DNA from: Lunularia cruciata
Lineage: Eukaryota; Streptophyta; Marchantiopsida; Lunulariales; Lunulariaceae
Direction: 5' to 3'
NCBI GenBank assembly: GCA_948567375.1
Contig: OX419761.1
Coordinates: forward strand, 11,224,501-11,288,500
Length of the DNA stretch: 64,000 nt
In this document: piece by piece, positions 46,231 to 57,105 of the stretch
How positions within the stretch are numbered: the first letter of the stretch is position 1
Layout: each line of letters starts with the position of its first letter
The notes under the pieces: generated by a model
Databases searched by the model: none
Seen by the model: only the letters and a program-made list of their open reading frames with translations
What the model was told of the DNA's origin: nothing
Program-made: the position numbers and the translations under genes

Positions 46231-47538
46231 CTACTTGGTCAAATGCTCAGGAGCGTGCGTAGCCTCGTAGTCCAGATGCACAAAAGCTCGTTCTACTTCA
46301 GGTAACATCTCCAGCTTGTTCTGCAAGCTTTCACCGATCTCATGTGCCTCGTGTAAAGCCATGTTCTCTGGCAACACAACGTCTACCTCCACGAAGTAGA
46401 AAGTGCCAAAAGTATAGGCGCGGACCGTGTCGATTTTTTCTATCTCGCTATGGTGGTTGAAGGCCATGTACGTGAGCTTCTGCAGAAGCTGGGTCGGGGC
46501 TGCTTGGCCGACCAAAGACATGGCATTCTCAAGTACTGTCTTTCCCCAGTTGATGATTGTGTACAGCGCAAGGAGTATAGCACCTACAGGATCGATCCAC
46601 CAGTAGAAGTGATCTGCGAGTAGAGCTGCCGCGAGTCCTACGACATTTGTTACGACGTCGAAGAAGTGGTCTTGAGAGTAAGCCAGCACAATCTCGTTAT
46701 CGAAGGTACGGCAGAAAATGTATAACATCATTTTGATGACTATCGCAAATCCCATAATAGCTATGAGCCAATTTCGTTGGTCCAAGCTCATTTCTCTCTC
46801 TGCGTCACCTTCGCTTAATTGCTCGACTCCAGTCACCAGGACTTGCACACCAAGAGTGGTCATTGTTGCAGCGAAGACCACAATTCCCACAGGCTGAACG
46901 CGTAATTTCCCAATTGGGTACTTGTACTGGTTCTTGCTCTGCATAGACGTATGGGCAAACCAGAGCACCATTCCCGCTAATAAGTCCAGAAGCGAGTCCA
47001 ACGTAGATGCGACTATGGCCAGCGACCTACTCTGCACTGATGCATATATTTTCACCGTCAACAAAACGACATTCATAATGTTTGATATGTTGATTGCAAA
47101 TTCAATCCATTTATTCTCCTTCACCACGCGCTTGTCTTCCTTTTTATCCTCGTCTCCATCTTCATGTTGCGAATCTGGTCTTATTGCAACAATCAATGAA
47201 TCGACCTCCCTGAATCCCTCAAGGGTTTCTCTCTGCTTTCTGTTGTACTCGCGCTTTCCTTCCGTATGATGGTCGGCTTCTGCAAAAATATTTTCCGCCA
47301 AGTATTGGTGATAGTTGAACTTCCATCGACCTGGTGATACCTGTCCAGCGAGCTTATGCTTTGGTCCATCGTGCTCCTCATTGTCACCCTTTCTGCTGCG
47401 CGGCGGATCTGATCTTGTATAACTCTCGACCAAAAGAGGGGCCTCGAGGTCCGAATCTGTAGCCATCATCACAAAGAACACCTCCTGTGTCAAACGAGTG
47501 CAACCCCGGAGCTCTCTCCACCAACCTTGCCTCCCCAC
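46231..47538 (-). CDS. Cation diffusion facilitator, Mn-type metal tolerance protein
   Basis: This uninterrupted 435-codon frame encodes a CDF-family metal/proton antiporter. Two DxxxD motifs are visible, DSLLD at residues 181-185 and DHFFD at 290-294, the signature of the manganese group (plant MTP8-MTP11); Zn-type members have HxxxD. An acidic cytosolic N-terminus (residues 25-140) precedes about six membrane spans (roughly 147-340). A C-terminal cytosolic domain follows (TVRAYTFGTFYFVEVDVVLP, FVHLDYEATH). In this group the role is loading Mn2+ into Golgi, prevacuolar or vacuolar compartments. The ATG at 47,466 (MATDSDLEAPLL, residue 25) is the more typical start. No intron is needed. It lies 1.5 kb downstream of the PPR gene on the same strand. 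Confidence 0.93.
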   Translation of the reverse strand: MGRQGWWRELRGCTRLTQEVFFVMMATDSDLEAPLLVESYTRSDPPRSRKGDNEEHDGPKHKLAGQVSPGRWKFNYHQYLAENIFAEADHHTEGKREYNRKQRETLEGFREVDSLIVAIRPDSQHEDGDEDKKEDKRVVKENKWIEFAINISNIMNVVLLTVKIYASVQSRSLAIVASTLDSLLDLLAGMVLWFAHTSMQSKNQYKYPIGKLRVQPVGIVVFAATMTTLGVQVLVTGVEQLSEGDAEREMSLDQRNWLIAIMGFAIVIKMMLYIFCRTFDNEIVLAYSQDHFFDVVTNVVGLAAALLADHFYWWIDPVGAILLALYTIINWGKTVLENAMSLVGQAAPTQLLQKLTYMAFNHHSEIEKIDTVRAYTFGTFYFVEVDVVLPENMALHEAHEIGESLQNKLEMLPEVERAFVHLDYEATHAPEHLTK

Positions 47539-49043
47539 ACATACCCGATTTGCGGACTTTTGTGGCGATGTTTTACTCCTTTTCTCAGTAAGGAGTCTAC
47601 TCCCTCACCCAGTTGAACCTCCTCCTTCCCTCCTCGACACAGTTTAAAGAGGCAGTGGAATTTTCCCTGTCCAATTGTGACACTGGAGCCGGTTCAAACT
47701 AAGAGCCCAAATCAGCACAGACACAGTAAGTTGCGCACGACAGCCATCTGGCTATTAAAATAATATAACTTACGATACAGATGGCAAACATCTCGCATCC
47801 ATACGTCCTCCACACTCCTACTTGATTTTTTATTCTTGGCCCATTCTGCATCTGCCAATTCGGCTCCTGGATTCCCTCAGTTAGTACACTGCCAGACCTC
47901 CTTCACTCAGTACAATAATACAAGCCTAGTAGGCATCGACTAGGCACCGGCTCACCCTGTCACTGACCAATTTGTCCTGCAAGAAGGTCCGAGGAAGAGC
48001 TCCCCTGGGGTAGGTAGCCGAATTTCCGACTACTGGATCTGTGCCCTGTCAGAGATAACGATACGGGTTGCCCCGGTTAGACAAAGTGAGGCTTTTCAGA
48101 CTTTGAACCAGGATCTTTCTTGGAAACGGATAAGGTTCGAGACCAAGATTCAGGGATTCCGGCGTTCGGTTCTTTCTATATCTATGCACCGCTTTGCCTG
48201 AACCATAGCATCCTGATGACACTGTGCACTCAGGATTAACGGGCACTTCGATGCACAGTGCGACAGATGCACAGTCGTACCTCTATTTTCCCATACGCGG
48301 AACTCCTGTAGCTGAGATTGAGAACGAGACAAAGTTAACAACCAGGTGTAACGATCTTATGCAGGCTTTGTATACAAGGGGTGGCGATCAGTGTGGTGTC
48401 ATACGTGATGAAATAAAATGATGGAAAATTTGCTGACCTCACCCCTCACCTTTTCTTTTACATCTTGAAAACTCACGTGACGAGCAAAACGTTTCTCAGG
48501 GACTTGCCACGGCCTGGGAAAAAGAGGAGAAAGCTGGTGACAAAAACAGAGTTTCGTATTTTACAGTAATCTCTATTGACATGAGGCCTCCATGGGTACT
48601 CCCAGGTTGTATATTCCCTCGGTACAACGGTTAGCGTATTGCGAGACAGAGCATTGTACTCGAGTCAACCTGACAACAAAAGGCGGGGGACGTGTTGGAC
48701 ACGGGATGTAGAATCTGGATTCTCACAAAGTGAAGGTTTGAGGGAAAGCGATGCGGCAGATTTCTCGAATCCCAGGCTTAGATAACTTACACTAATTTCG
48801 TGTTCATCTGAATATACTCAGTGGACTTTTGTGACGGATCCTTCTAGAATGTGAGAATCCATCAATTATCAATGATTAAAACCTGTGATTGTAATGATCA
48901 ATTGTGAGGTGAAGAAGTGGGGTGGGGGGTGGGGGGGCGGGCCCAAAGTGGAAGAAGGGCTGGCGGAGACGAAGGTCGAGGGGAGGTCCTGGGAAATTGG
49001 CTTTTGTCCGCTATTGCATGTCCTAGGGTACACCAGTTTCATT
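47539..49043. other. Intergenic region between MTP and PPR genes
   Basis: It holds the MTP upstream region and the PPR 3' flank. No gene is supportable. A G-quadruplex motif lies at 48,919-48,941. Confidence 0.5.
48919..48941 (+). other. G-quadruplex motif
   Basis: Four G-runs of 4, 6, 7 and 3 bases are separated by single-base loops (T, T, C), the most stable type of parallel quadruplex. It lies about 100 bp past the PPR stop codon, with the G-rich strand being the template strand of that gene. Confidence 0.85.
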
Positions 49044-50492
49044 TCACTTGAGGATCGGGCCCTTAGGCGATGCCTTCATTTTGACCTCCATTTCATGAGA
49101 TTTCTCCCACAATCCCTTACTTCTGTAAGCATGAGCTAAAATTGTGTAAGTGAAACCGTCTGGAAGGAGGTTCTGCTCCATCTCTTTCAAAACTGCTTCC
49201 ATATTGGGTATATCTCCCATGCGACGGTAGGCATCAATGAGGGAGTTGAACAATATGACATCTGCAACCAAGTCCGAGTTCTCCCACTCTCTTCGAATTT
49301 TCTGTACCTTGTCCCACATTGCGTACTTGGAGTAGGTGTTGATGAGACAAGTCATTGTGAAAGGGGTGGGTTTGAGTCCTTGTCGTTTCATGGCGAGGTA
49401 GGTTCCTTCCATCTCCGCGATCATTCCTGATTTGCCATATGCTTCAATCATGGAGTTAAACGTCAAGTGGTTTAATGTGAAGAAGTATCTGCGCATATAA
49501 GTTGCCACAGCTCTCATCTTCTCCAGAAGACCTTCTTTCCCGTACACGTGTATCATGGTGTTGAGGGTGACAATGTCAGGTTGGGCACCCTCTACCAGCA
49601 TCCTCTCGTACCAATGCTCCATTCTCGAAATATCCCCCGTACTCCCGACAGACTTCAGTATGATATTCCACGACCAGGTATCCGCTCGGGAATAGGGGCT
49701 CTCCATCATATCAACAAACAGGTCTTCCATCTCCTTCAACATACCGGCTTTGCCGAAGGCGCGTATAAGAGTATTGTACGTAACAGTGTTAGGTTCCACA
49801 CCTACCTGCTGCATCTCATCCAGTAAGAGTGAGGCTCGCTGAAACTGACCTGTTTCGCAACACCCCCCGATCAATACACTGTAAGTGTAAACGTCAGGGT
49901 GACAATCTGGTATAGATTTCATGACGTCCAAAAGATCGAAGGCGTAATCAATGCGGGCACATTTCGCGTGCACAGACAAGAGGGCAGTGTAGCTTTCGAC
50001 CGAAGGAGGCAACTTCTCCTCCAACATTTCTTGAAAAAGCGTTGATGCCGGCTCAGGCTGCTTGCACTTGGCAAGCAATACCAGAAGTTTGATATACTGT
50101 TCAGGCTTTGGTTCATACCACTCCTGTTGACGTATAAGCTGAAAAACTTTCAAAGCCTGCTCCCACTGCCGGGCACGTATCCGTTCCCCGAGCGCTTCGA
50201 GCAGCGCCTGAGGCAAAAGCCTTGCTGCTTTCCGAGACATTTGTTCAATGTCCTTCAATCTCGCTCTGTCAACCTGGAGAACAACCGATACTGCCTGTCT
50301 AGCAGCCCTTCTAATGCCACCATCTTTTTTCTCCACCTTCAAATTAATCCTCCTCCCGTCACGACCTTCTCCCGCACTGCACTCTACACACAATCTCCTC
50401 TGTTGCTTCCGCGTCGGGCTCGGCTTCCGAACTTGCAGTCGAGCGGGACCCTCGACAGGCAAAGATGATGATGAAAAGACAACGGCATCCAT
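49044..50492 (-). CDS. P-class pentatricopeptide repeat protein, probably chloroplast
   Basis: This intronless frame of 482 residues has an N-terminal ~40 residues that are Ser/Arg-rich and end in RRLCVECSA, consistent with a chloroplast transit peptide. After a basic helical linker, about ten 35-residue PPR motifs run from about residue 107 to 478; clear ones include PDVYTYSVLIGGCCETGQF and PNTVTYNTLIRAFGKAGML. There is no E, DYW or SMR tail, so it is P-class. Such proteins bind specific organellar RNAs to stabilise, process or help translate them. The target cannot be told from sequence alone. It resembles a conserved set of short plant P-class proteins (SALKIFNLLRKQHWYEP-type region), but I cannot name an orthologue. 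A 253-bp duplication lies just upstream. Confidence 0.93.
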   Translation of the reverse strand: MDAVVFSSSSLPVEGPARLQVRKPSPTRKQQRRLCVECSAGEGRDGRRINLKVEKKDGGIRRAARQAVSVVLQVDRARLKDIEQMSRKAARLLPQALLEALGERIRARQWEQALKVFQLIRQQEWYEPKPEQYIKLLVLLAKCKQPEPASTLFQEMLEEKLPPSVESYTALLSVHAKCARIDYAFDLLDVMKSIPDCHPDVYTYSVLIGGCCETGQFQRASLLLDEMQQVGVEPNTVTYNTLIRAFGKAGMLKEMEDLFVDMMESPYSRADTWSWNIILKSVGSTGDISRMEHWYERMLVEGAQPDIVTLNTMIHVYGKEGLLEKMRAVATYMRRYFFTLNHLTFNSMIEAYGKSGMIAEMEGTYLAMKRQGLKPTPFTMTCLINTYSKYAMWDKVQKIRREWENSDLVADVILFNSLIDAYRRMGDIPNMEAVLKEMEQNLLPDGFTYTILAHAYRSKGLWEKSHEMEVKMKASPKGPILK

Positions 50493-51589
50493 AGCTTATG
50501 CAGTCGTTCTCGCTTGTCTCCAGGTTCTCCTGGCCCCTCCCTCAATCACTTTGACAATAACAGCCTTCCTGTTCCCCTGTTTCCACAACTGTAAGCTGAT
50601 TTCAAGCCTTCTCCAACGTCTGCAACTTACGAATATCTTTTACACCGTTTCAAGATTCCACATGCTATCGGAGTCATATCTCATCCGATTAGTTTTTCCT
50701 ACGCACTTGAAATCCAGAGCTTAACCTCCTCTGCGAAAATGTCTGCGATAGGATAGTCGATAGAACCTCAGCGTTCACCTGAACCGCGCAACGACCTAAG
50801 CGATTCTGTCCACAAACCTTCCTGTTACCCTGTTTCCACAAAAGTAAGCTGATTTCAAGCCTTCTCCAAAGTCTGGAAATTACAAATATGTTTTATCAGC
50901 GTTTCAAGATTCCACATGCTATCGGAGTCATATCTCATCCAATTTGTTCTCCATACGCACTTCACATCCATAGCTTAACCTCCTCCGCGAACATGTCTGT
51001 GATAAGATAGTTCACCGAAACAGCGCCACTACCTAGAGCGATTCTGTCCACAAACCCTATGGACCGCGCGGGCCGAATTCCCAATTCGTGACGGCGTCAA
51101 TACCTGCGTCGTCGTGCACACAACAGGCGTGGAATGACGCTCAAGAAGGTGACAGAACAATCTCCCTCGCGACCTGACGTAGCACTTGAGACATCTTAAA
51201 AGACAAATTTTCTTGCTCGTTGCTTTCATAGATGTCTCGTACAAAATATTGAGAAGTCTCAATAAGATTAATGGCTAATCCAGATGTTATTAAAACGGAG
51301 TTTCATAAAAATTAGTTTTATGTTCAGATCATAATAATGAAAAGGACATCCATTCCTTAAAAGAAGCTTTTGTTTAATAAACTCTCCGTTGATTGATCGA
51401 ATTTGGTTTTGAAAATCATGGCAGTCACCCGTCTCCGGTACAAGACTTATTGTTGTCGACGCTGTATAAGTTTCTGGCCAATTTTCATACAGTGTCCGCA
51501 CCATTTTGCTATTGCTAGTTGATCTTTCATTTTAAATAAAATGCTTTTTGTCTTTAGTACTCGTTCTAGAAGTCCATTCTATTTTTCTT
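50493..51589. other. PPR upstream region and flanking intergenic sequence
   Basis: No further gene is supportable. The first part carries the tandem duplication annotated separately, and the remainder has only short frames. Confidence 0.5.
50564..51058. repeat. 253-bp direct tandem duplication upstream of the PPR gene
   Basis: The two units start CCTTCCTGTT at 50,564 and 50,817 and share long identical tracts such as AGCTGATTTCAAGCCTTCTC and TTCAAGATTCCACATGCTAT. Unit 2 has about 15 bp deleted near its end. Both close with TCTGTCCACAAACC. The duplication begins 72 bp above the PPR start codon, so it likely involves the promoter or 5' UTR. Confidence 0.9.
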
Positions 51590-52041
51590 TCTATCTTTCA
51601 TAACATAAGAAATAGTAAAAGGGCGACCGCGTAGAAAACAAGAAGGAAGGGAAGACCCCTCAAGTCGGACAAGGGAGAGATTGAATAGTTAAAATGGGGC
51701 TAAGCCCCAATAGAGTCTCTATGAGAAATCTGCAATGCTGCACCTAAGACATCAGAGCTATGCAAGTAGTGCGGTATGCAAACAACCGGAGCATCTGAAT
51801 AAGCATCACCTAGTGTGATTTTTCTCTTATGGATTGCACCAATCATTGTACTATGTATAGAAATGGACATATGATATCTAAAATATGTTACAAAGTATGA
51901 GAGTGAGAGCGGTACACCTTGGCACCTAATATGATAAGCTCTCACGCACTCCCTACCAAATGTGTTGAATGCAATCTCCATCACTCCATATAACTCCAAG
52001 CATAGAGGAACAAAAAGGTGACCTCGCTACATGCCCCTACA
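51590..52041 (-). pseudogene. C-terminal part of a decayed reverse-transcriptase-type ORF plus 3' repeat
   Basis: The minus-strand frame from 52,041 to 51,700 reads HLFVPLCLELYGVMEIAFNT and, further on, SLSYFVTYFRYHMSISIHS. This resembles the extreme C-terminal region of plant non-LTR-like RT proteins (pattern FIPLAIExxG...FYRQRVSIALQ). It is followed by the dispersed 3'-end repeat (51,725-51,600), inverted relative to 20,450-20,615. It continues, across element B and one target duplication, the frame at 63,280-63,654. Confidence 0.5.
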
Positions 52042-52046
52042 CTTGG

Positions 52047-52468
52047 TGTAAAAGACCGAAACCGAGGAGAGAAATAGGAGAATAGAACTCACATTGGGAC
52101 ACTTGAATGAGTGAAAACTCCGAATGCCTAGCATGAGCTTTGGCTTTGGTATTTATAGGTAGCATACAAGACCCATGAAGCTTCTCAAGAAGCTTCCTTG
52201 AGTCGCTTTCTTGGAGTGCAAGCCAAGTTAACCAGGAAGCTTCTCAAGAAGCTTCCTTCTAGAAGTCGTCTATTTGGAATGTAAGCTAAGCTAGTCAGAA
52301 GCTTCTAGAAGCTTCCTTCTAGAAGCTACCTACTTAGGGTGCAAGTTAACTAGTTGAGAAGCTTCCCAAGAAGCTTCTTAGATACTCTTAGAATATTCTA
52401 GGCTATTTTTTCTTATTCTCTACTTTGTAAACCCGACTAACTTCGTCACTAAACTCCGTATTGTTACA
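52047..52468 (-). repeat. Element B 3' LTR
   Basis: It is bounded by TGTAAAAGACCG and TATTGTTACA. The four-unit GAA/TTC block is at 52,297-52,316. The purine-rich tract of the element (minus strand GGCGGGGGAATA) directly adjoins it at 52,469-52,480. Confidence 0.95.
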
Positions 52469-53869
52469 TATTCCCCCGCCGCTAGTTGGTGATATCTTCG
52501 TCGCTAGTGAAGCTTCAAATTCCTTGATGGCTATATGTGCATTTTGGAGGTGGAAAAGAGGTTCCCATGTGGCATCATGAATGGGACATCCTTTCCAAAG
52601 GACCTTGTATTCCGTATGTTGGCGACGGCCACATTGAATATGACGACGCGCAAGGATACGATCAACTTTGTACTCCTCATGATCATTGATAGGGACAGGC
52701 AAAGGAGGAGGTTGGACTCGAGAGGAAAAGGAAGAGGGGTTAGGACCAAAGGGTTTCAACTTGGAAACATGAAAGACAAGATGGATACGCATGTGACAAG
52801 GCAAGGCAAGTCGATAAGCAACAGGAGAGACAATGTGGATGATATCAAAGGGTGCTATCCAATTAGGAGCAAGTTTACAAACTTGGATATCAAGTGGGAG
52901 AGGGAGGTTACTAGAGGATAGCATGACTTTATTGCCAACTTCAAAGGTGAGATCACGACGATGGTGGTCCGCATATTGTTTTTGGCGATTCTGAGCAACA
53001 AGAAGGTGAGACTTGGCTTGTTGGAGAGATTGGGATATACTGGTCAAGAATGTGGAAGTATGAGGAACCTAAGAGGGAGGGAGAGCAAGAAGAGAATCTG
53101 GAACAAGCGGATCTTGGCCAAAATTGAGAAAGAAGGGAGAAAATCCGGTGCTTGCCTGTTTGGAATTGTTGTAGGCAAATTCTGCAATTGCAAGACATTC
53201 ATCCCAGTCAGTATGGTGGACATTGACAAAGACCCGCAACATATCCTCCAATGTACGATTTGCGCGTTCGGTTTGTCCATCAGTTTGAGGATGATAGGCC
53301 GTGGACAAAGCAAGCTTGGTGCCAAGTATCTGGAAGAGTGCTTGCCAAAACTTCCCCGTAAATTGAGGATCATGATTGGATATGAGTACACGTGGCATCT
53401 CATGATGCTTGAAGACATTGTTGAAGTAGATTTGCGCTAAGGTTGGAGCATCCATTGTATCACAGGTTGGTGCCAAGTGGATTTGCTTACTAAGCTTATC
53501 CACAAACACCACAATTGCAGTGTGTCCTTGTTTTGTCTTTAGCAAGGATGTGATGAGATCCAAGCTCACATGCTCCCAGCAAGCGGATGGAATGGCGAGT
53601 GGTTGAAGGAGTCCACTCAGCTTCTGGTTGCTAGCCTTGTTCCGTTGGCAACTCTCACATGATCGGACAAAGTCTTGAACATCTCATGTCATGTTGGGCC
53701 ACCACCATTGGCATTGGAGGGTGCCCAAGGTCTTGTCCACTCCCATGTGACCAGCTATTGGTAAATCAGGGGCTTCTTGAAGGCGCACAAGTCGAAGATC
53801 ACCTCTGGCTGGAACATAGATCTGGTCTGCATGGAAGAAAAGGCCTTCCTTGAAAGAGAAGGTGTTGTA
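52403..53869 (-). pseudogene. Element B integrase and chromodomain
   Basis: It has the same layout as in element A. The second catalytic Asp is lost: LISNHDPQF in place of LISDRDP (AAT codon, 53,375-53,377). The final Glu (GQTERANRTLE) is kept. The chromodomain is readable (EYKVDRIL, EYKVLWKG, DATWEP). The frame is broken near 53,686 (stop after WWWPNMT) and near 53,047. The last codons run into the LTR and stop at 52,403. Confidence 0.88.
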
Positions 53870-55506
53870 CTCCTTGTCGCATGCTGTCAAACGACCGTGT
53901 ACCATTTGGAAGAAGGGATCTTGTTGTAGAGCTGATTGAAACTCATTATGGACCTTAGGGTCAATGGACACCGTTATAATTGCCGCCATGATGAGAGGAA
54001 GATCCTTCAAATCAGGTCCTCGTGATAGAGCATTGGGGATGACATGGAACCGACCTAGTTTGTACTCAAGTTTGATGTCAAAAAATTGGAGTTGCTCTTC
54101 CCATCGATGATGCCAACTCTTCATGTGCTCCAAGTGTAAGGTTTGCAACAATGGCTTGTGATCAATTTGCATGATCACTTGTTTCCCTAAGAGATAATGC
54201 CTCCATACCTTGGTGGCATATACCATTGAAAGTTGTTCCTGATCTCAAGCAGAGTAATTTCTTTCAGCTGTATTTAGTCAGCGAGACACAAAGGCAAGAG
54301 GATGTAGTCCATCTGGAAATTCTTGTTGCAACACAGCTCCAATTGCAAAGTTAGAAGCATCAAAATCAACCACACAAGGTAGTTGAGGATCATATGGTTG
54401 AAGAATAGGTCTTGAAGACACCATATGCTTTAACTTCTGGAATGCTTCTTCATGCTTGGTGGTCCACTGGAAGCTCGAGTTCTTTCCCAAGAGGTCAATC
54501 AATGGTGCAACCACGTGAGCATAATAGTGGATGAACCATCGGTAAAAATTGGCCAATCCATTGAATGCTTGTACTTCTGTAGCATCCTTTGGGTTAGGCC
54601 AATCAGTAATGGCCTTGATCTTCTCTTCTTCCATCTTGATCCCCTCTGATGAGATCTTATGACCCAAAAAGGTAACCTCCTTCTGCCAAAAAGCACACTT
54701 TGACTTCTTGCAATAAAATTTCCACTGTCGTAGTTGTCTTAAGACTTCTCGCACATGATTCACGTGTTCTGCCTCTGTCCTGCTATAGATTAAGATATCA
54801 TCTAAGAACACCACCACGGACCGATCCAATAGTCACTCCAACACCCGATGCATCTGATCCATGAAGATTGTTGGAGCATTAGTGAGTCCGAAGGGTAGAA
54901 CTCTCCACTCAAAATGTCCATACCTTGTGCAAAAAGCAATCTTTTGCACGTCCTCTCCTTCAATAGGAATTTGCCAATAGCCACTACAAAGATCCAGCTT
55001 GGAAAAGTAGCGTGCTCCGCTTAGTTGATCAAGCAAGTCATTGATCCGAGGCAAGGGATATGCATTCTTCACGGTTTGCTTATTGAGTCCATGATAATCA
55101 ATACAGAAACGAAGTCCTCCATCCTTCTTTGGAACAAATAGTACCGGTGCTCCCAGGGAGAGGTACTATGTCATATGAAATCCTTCTCCAACAACTCTGT
55201 AAGTGTTGTTCGCAACTCCTCCAACTCCTTTGGTGAGAGCCGATAGATTGGTCTACTCATTAGAGTACTCCATGGTAATAACTCGATCTTGAAAGGCATA
55301 CCTCGATCAGAGGGTAACCCCTTTGGCAGATCATCCGGAAACATATCTGCAAACTCTTGAACTATCCAATCAACCATTGCTTGATGAGGCTCTTGGCCCT
55401 CCTCAGATTGTTCTTGTGGAATTGGCTTGATCCACATCGCAAATATAGACTTATCTTCCTCCAAAGCTTGCTCTATGGCTGCTTCATTAACAAAATTCCC
55501 TTCCAA
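53870..55506 (-). pseudogene. Element B RT and RNase H
   Basis: RT motifs [10 protein letters not shown] and FLDDILIYSR and RNase H motifs VDFDASNFAIG and DHKPL are present. Breaks include a one-base deletion near 55,158, a TGA near 54,830 (GGA in the sister copies) and a stop near 54,243. The 60-bp spacer repeats lie just upstream (55,449-55,628), the middle one containing a stop. Confidence 0.88.
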
Positions 55507-55623
55507 GGACCCATCTCTCTTCCAAGCTTACTCTATGGTTGCTTTCTTGGCAAACTTCCCATCTTGGGACTCATCTCCTTTCCAGATTTGCTCCATGGCT
55601 ACCTTCTTGACAAACTTTCTATC

Positions 55624-56067
55624 TTAGGACTCACTATTCTTAGGCATCTTACTCAGACGTGCCAGACAACCTAATCGGAAATTTCTACCTTGGTGTTGTA
55701 CTTGAATTTGTCGTCGGGTCCAATCAAATTGAACCTTATGACTTTCAAACCAAGGTAGACCCAAAATGATATCATAGTGTAGAGGTGCCACTACAAACCT
55801 CATACACTCCAAATACTCCTTCCCAATCTTGAAGGTAATAGGATGCGAGGTGCAGAATGCAGAACCTTTTCTACCATCCGCCATCATCAAACTACTTCCA
55901 AACACCGGCTTGATAGGAATACCCAATTCCTTTGCTACTTGCATAGACATGCAATTCTCTGAACTTCCAGAATCAACCAAAATCCTACAACCCCAATTAG
56001 ATATCGTACCTTGCAACTGAAGCAAACTTGCATAGGTCGAGCCTTCAATCCCATTGGAACTAATCAA
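55624..56067 (-). pseudogene. Element B aspartic protease
   Basis: The active-site motif ILVDSGSSENC is intact here, unlike in element A, and the terminal IILGLPWFE is readable. The gag-protease junction and downstream stops make it part of a dead polyprotein. Confidence 0.85.
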
Positions 56068-56093
56068 GCTCCCAGTAGGCGGCTCAAAATCTC

Positions 56094-57000
56094 CTACTGG
56101 GATTCTTCGTTTCCCTGATCATTTTGTTCTACAAACTCCATCAAGGCAACTTGTCGAAGTCGCCCATTCCTAAGTGGACATTCAACAATGCGATGTCCAA
56201 CTTGGCGACAATAAAAGCAACCTCCATTTTCGTAATCTTTCTCTATCTGTTGTGCCAAGTGGTCTTTGTTGGATAGCATCAATCTCCATTGGTACCAGTT
56301 CTTCCACTCGTGGTACTGGTAGGATTTGTGTAGGTCGAGGTCAAGACCAAGTTGTCGCAACCAAGGAATCAAAATGCTCAGCCAATTGCATGGCTTCTTC
56401 TACATTTTGTGGCTCCCGCATGGTCACCTCCAATTTGGTTGTGACTTCAATCCTCGCACAAATTGATCTAGAACTTCACCTTCTTGGATATTTGGAATGT
56501 ACATGATGATGTTCTGAAATTGTGTGATGTAGCTTCTCACTGAACCAATCTGCCTCAACTTCGCCAATTTATCTCGTGCGGCTCGGGTGGCATTTATAGT
56601 TTGAAATCGACCAAGTATTGCATCTTTGAATTCTGCCCATGTCAAAATTGGTGTAACAATTTGTCGTTCAGCTCTTTCTACTCAGAATTGCCACCAAAGT
56701 TTTGCCACGCCATCCAATTGGCTAGAAGCCAAGAGAATTTGTTTCCGCTTGTCTTGAAGATTGGTGGCTTCAAAGTAACGTTCGCAGTCAAACACAAAAT
56801 TCTCCACTGTGCTTGGAAGATTCTTGCCTTCAAACACCTTGGGTTTCGGAAATCGAATGTGATCTTCTCTATCTCAAACTGGCGTTCTGTCTATCTGTTC
56901 TCATTATTGCTGGTCTCATTCATCCAACAATCGAGTAAGATGCTCAATTTGTTGTTGCATTGCAAGGATAACATCCCATATTGCCGCCATCGCTACTACT
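56094..57000 (-). pseudogene. Element B gag
   Basis: The start ATG is at 57,000 and is followed by several stops in the first 50 codons. The capsid region and a normal CCHC knuckle (CFYCRQVGHRIVEC near 56,210) remain readable. Confidence 0.85.
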
Positions 57001-57105
57001 CTATTCCACTACCCCTCAATTTATCTAATTGATTAACACATAGATACAACACGTCCACCGTTCTCCATAAGTTACAACTGGAAGTATCAAGGGTTCCTCT
57101 GACAC

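Noticed and set aside
48600-48680. tRNA-like GGTTAGC and GAGTCAACC words
   Set aside because: No acceptor stem pairing and no proper A-box/B-box spacing could be found.
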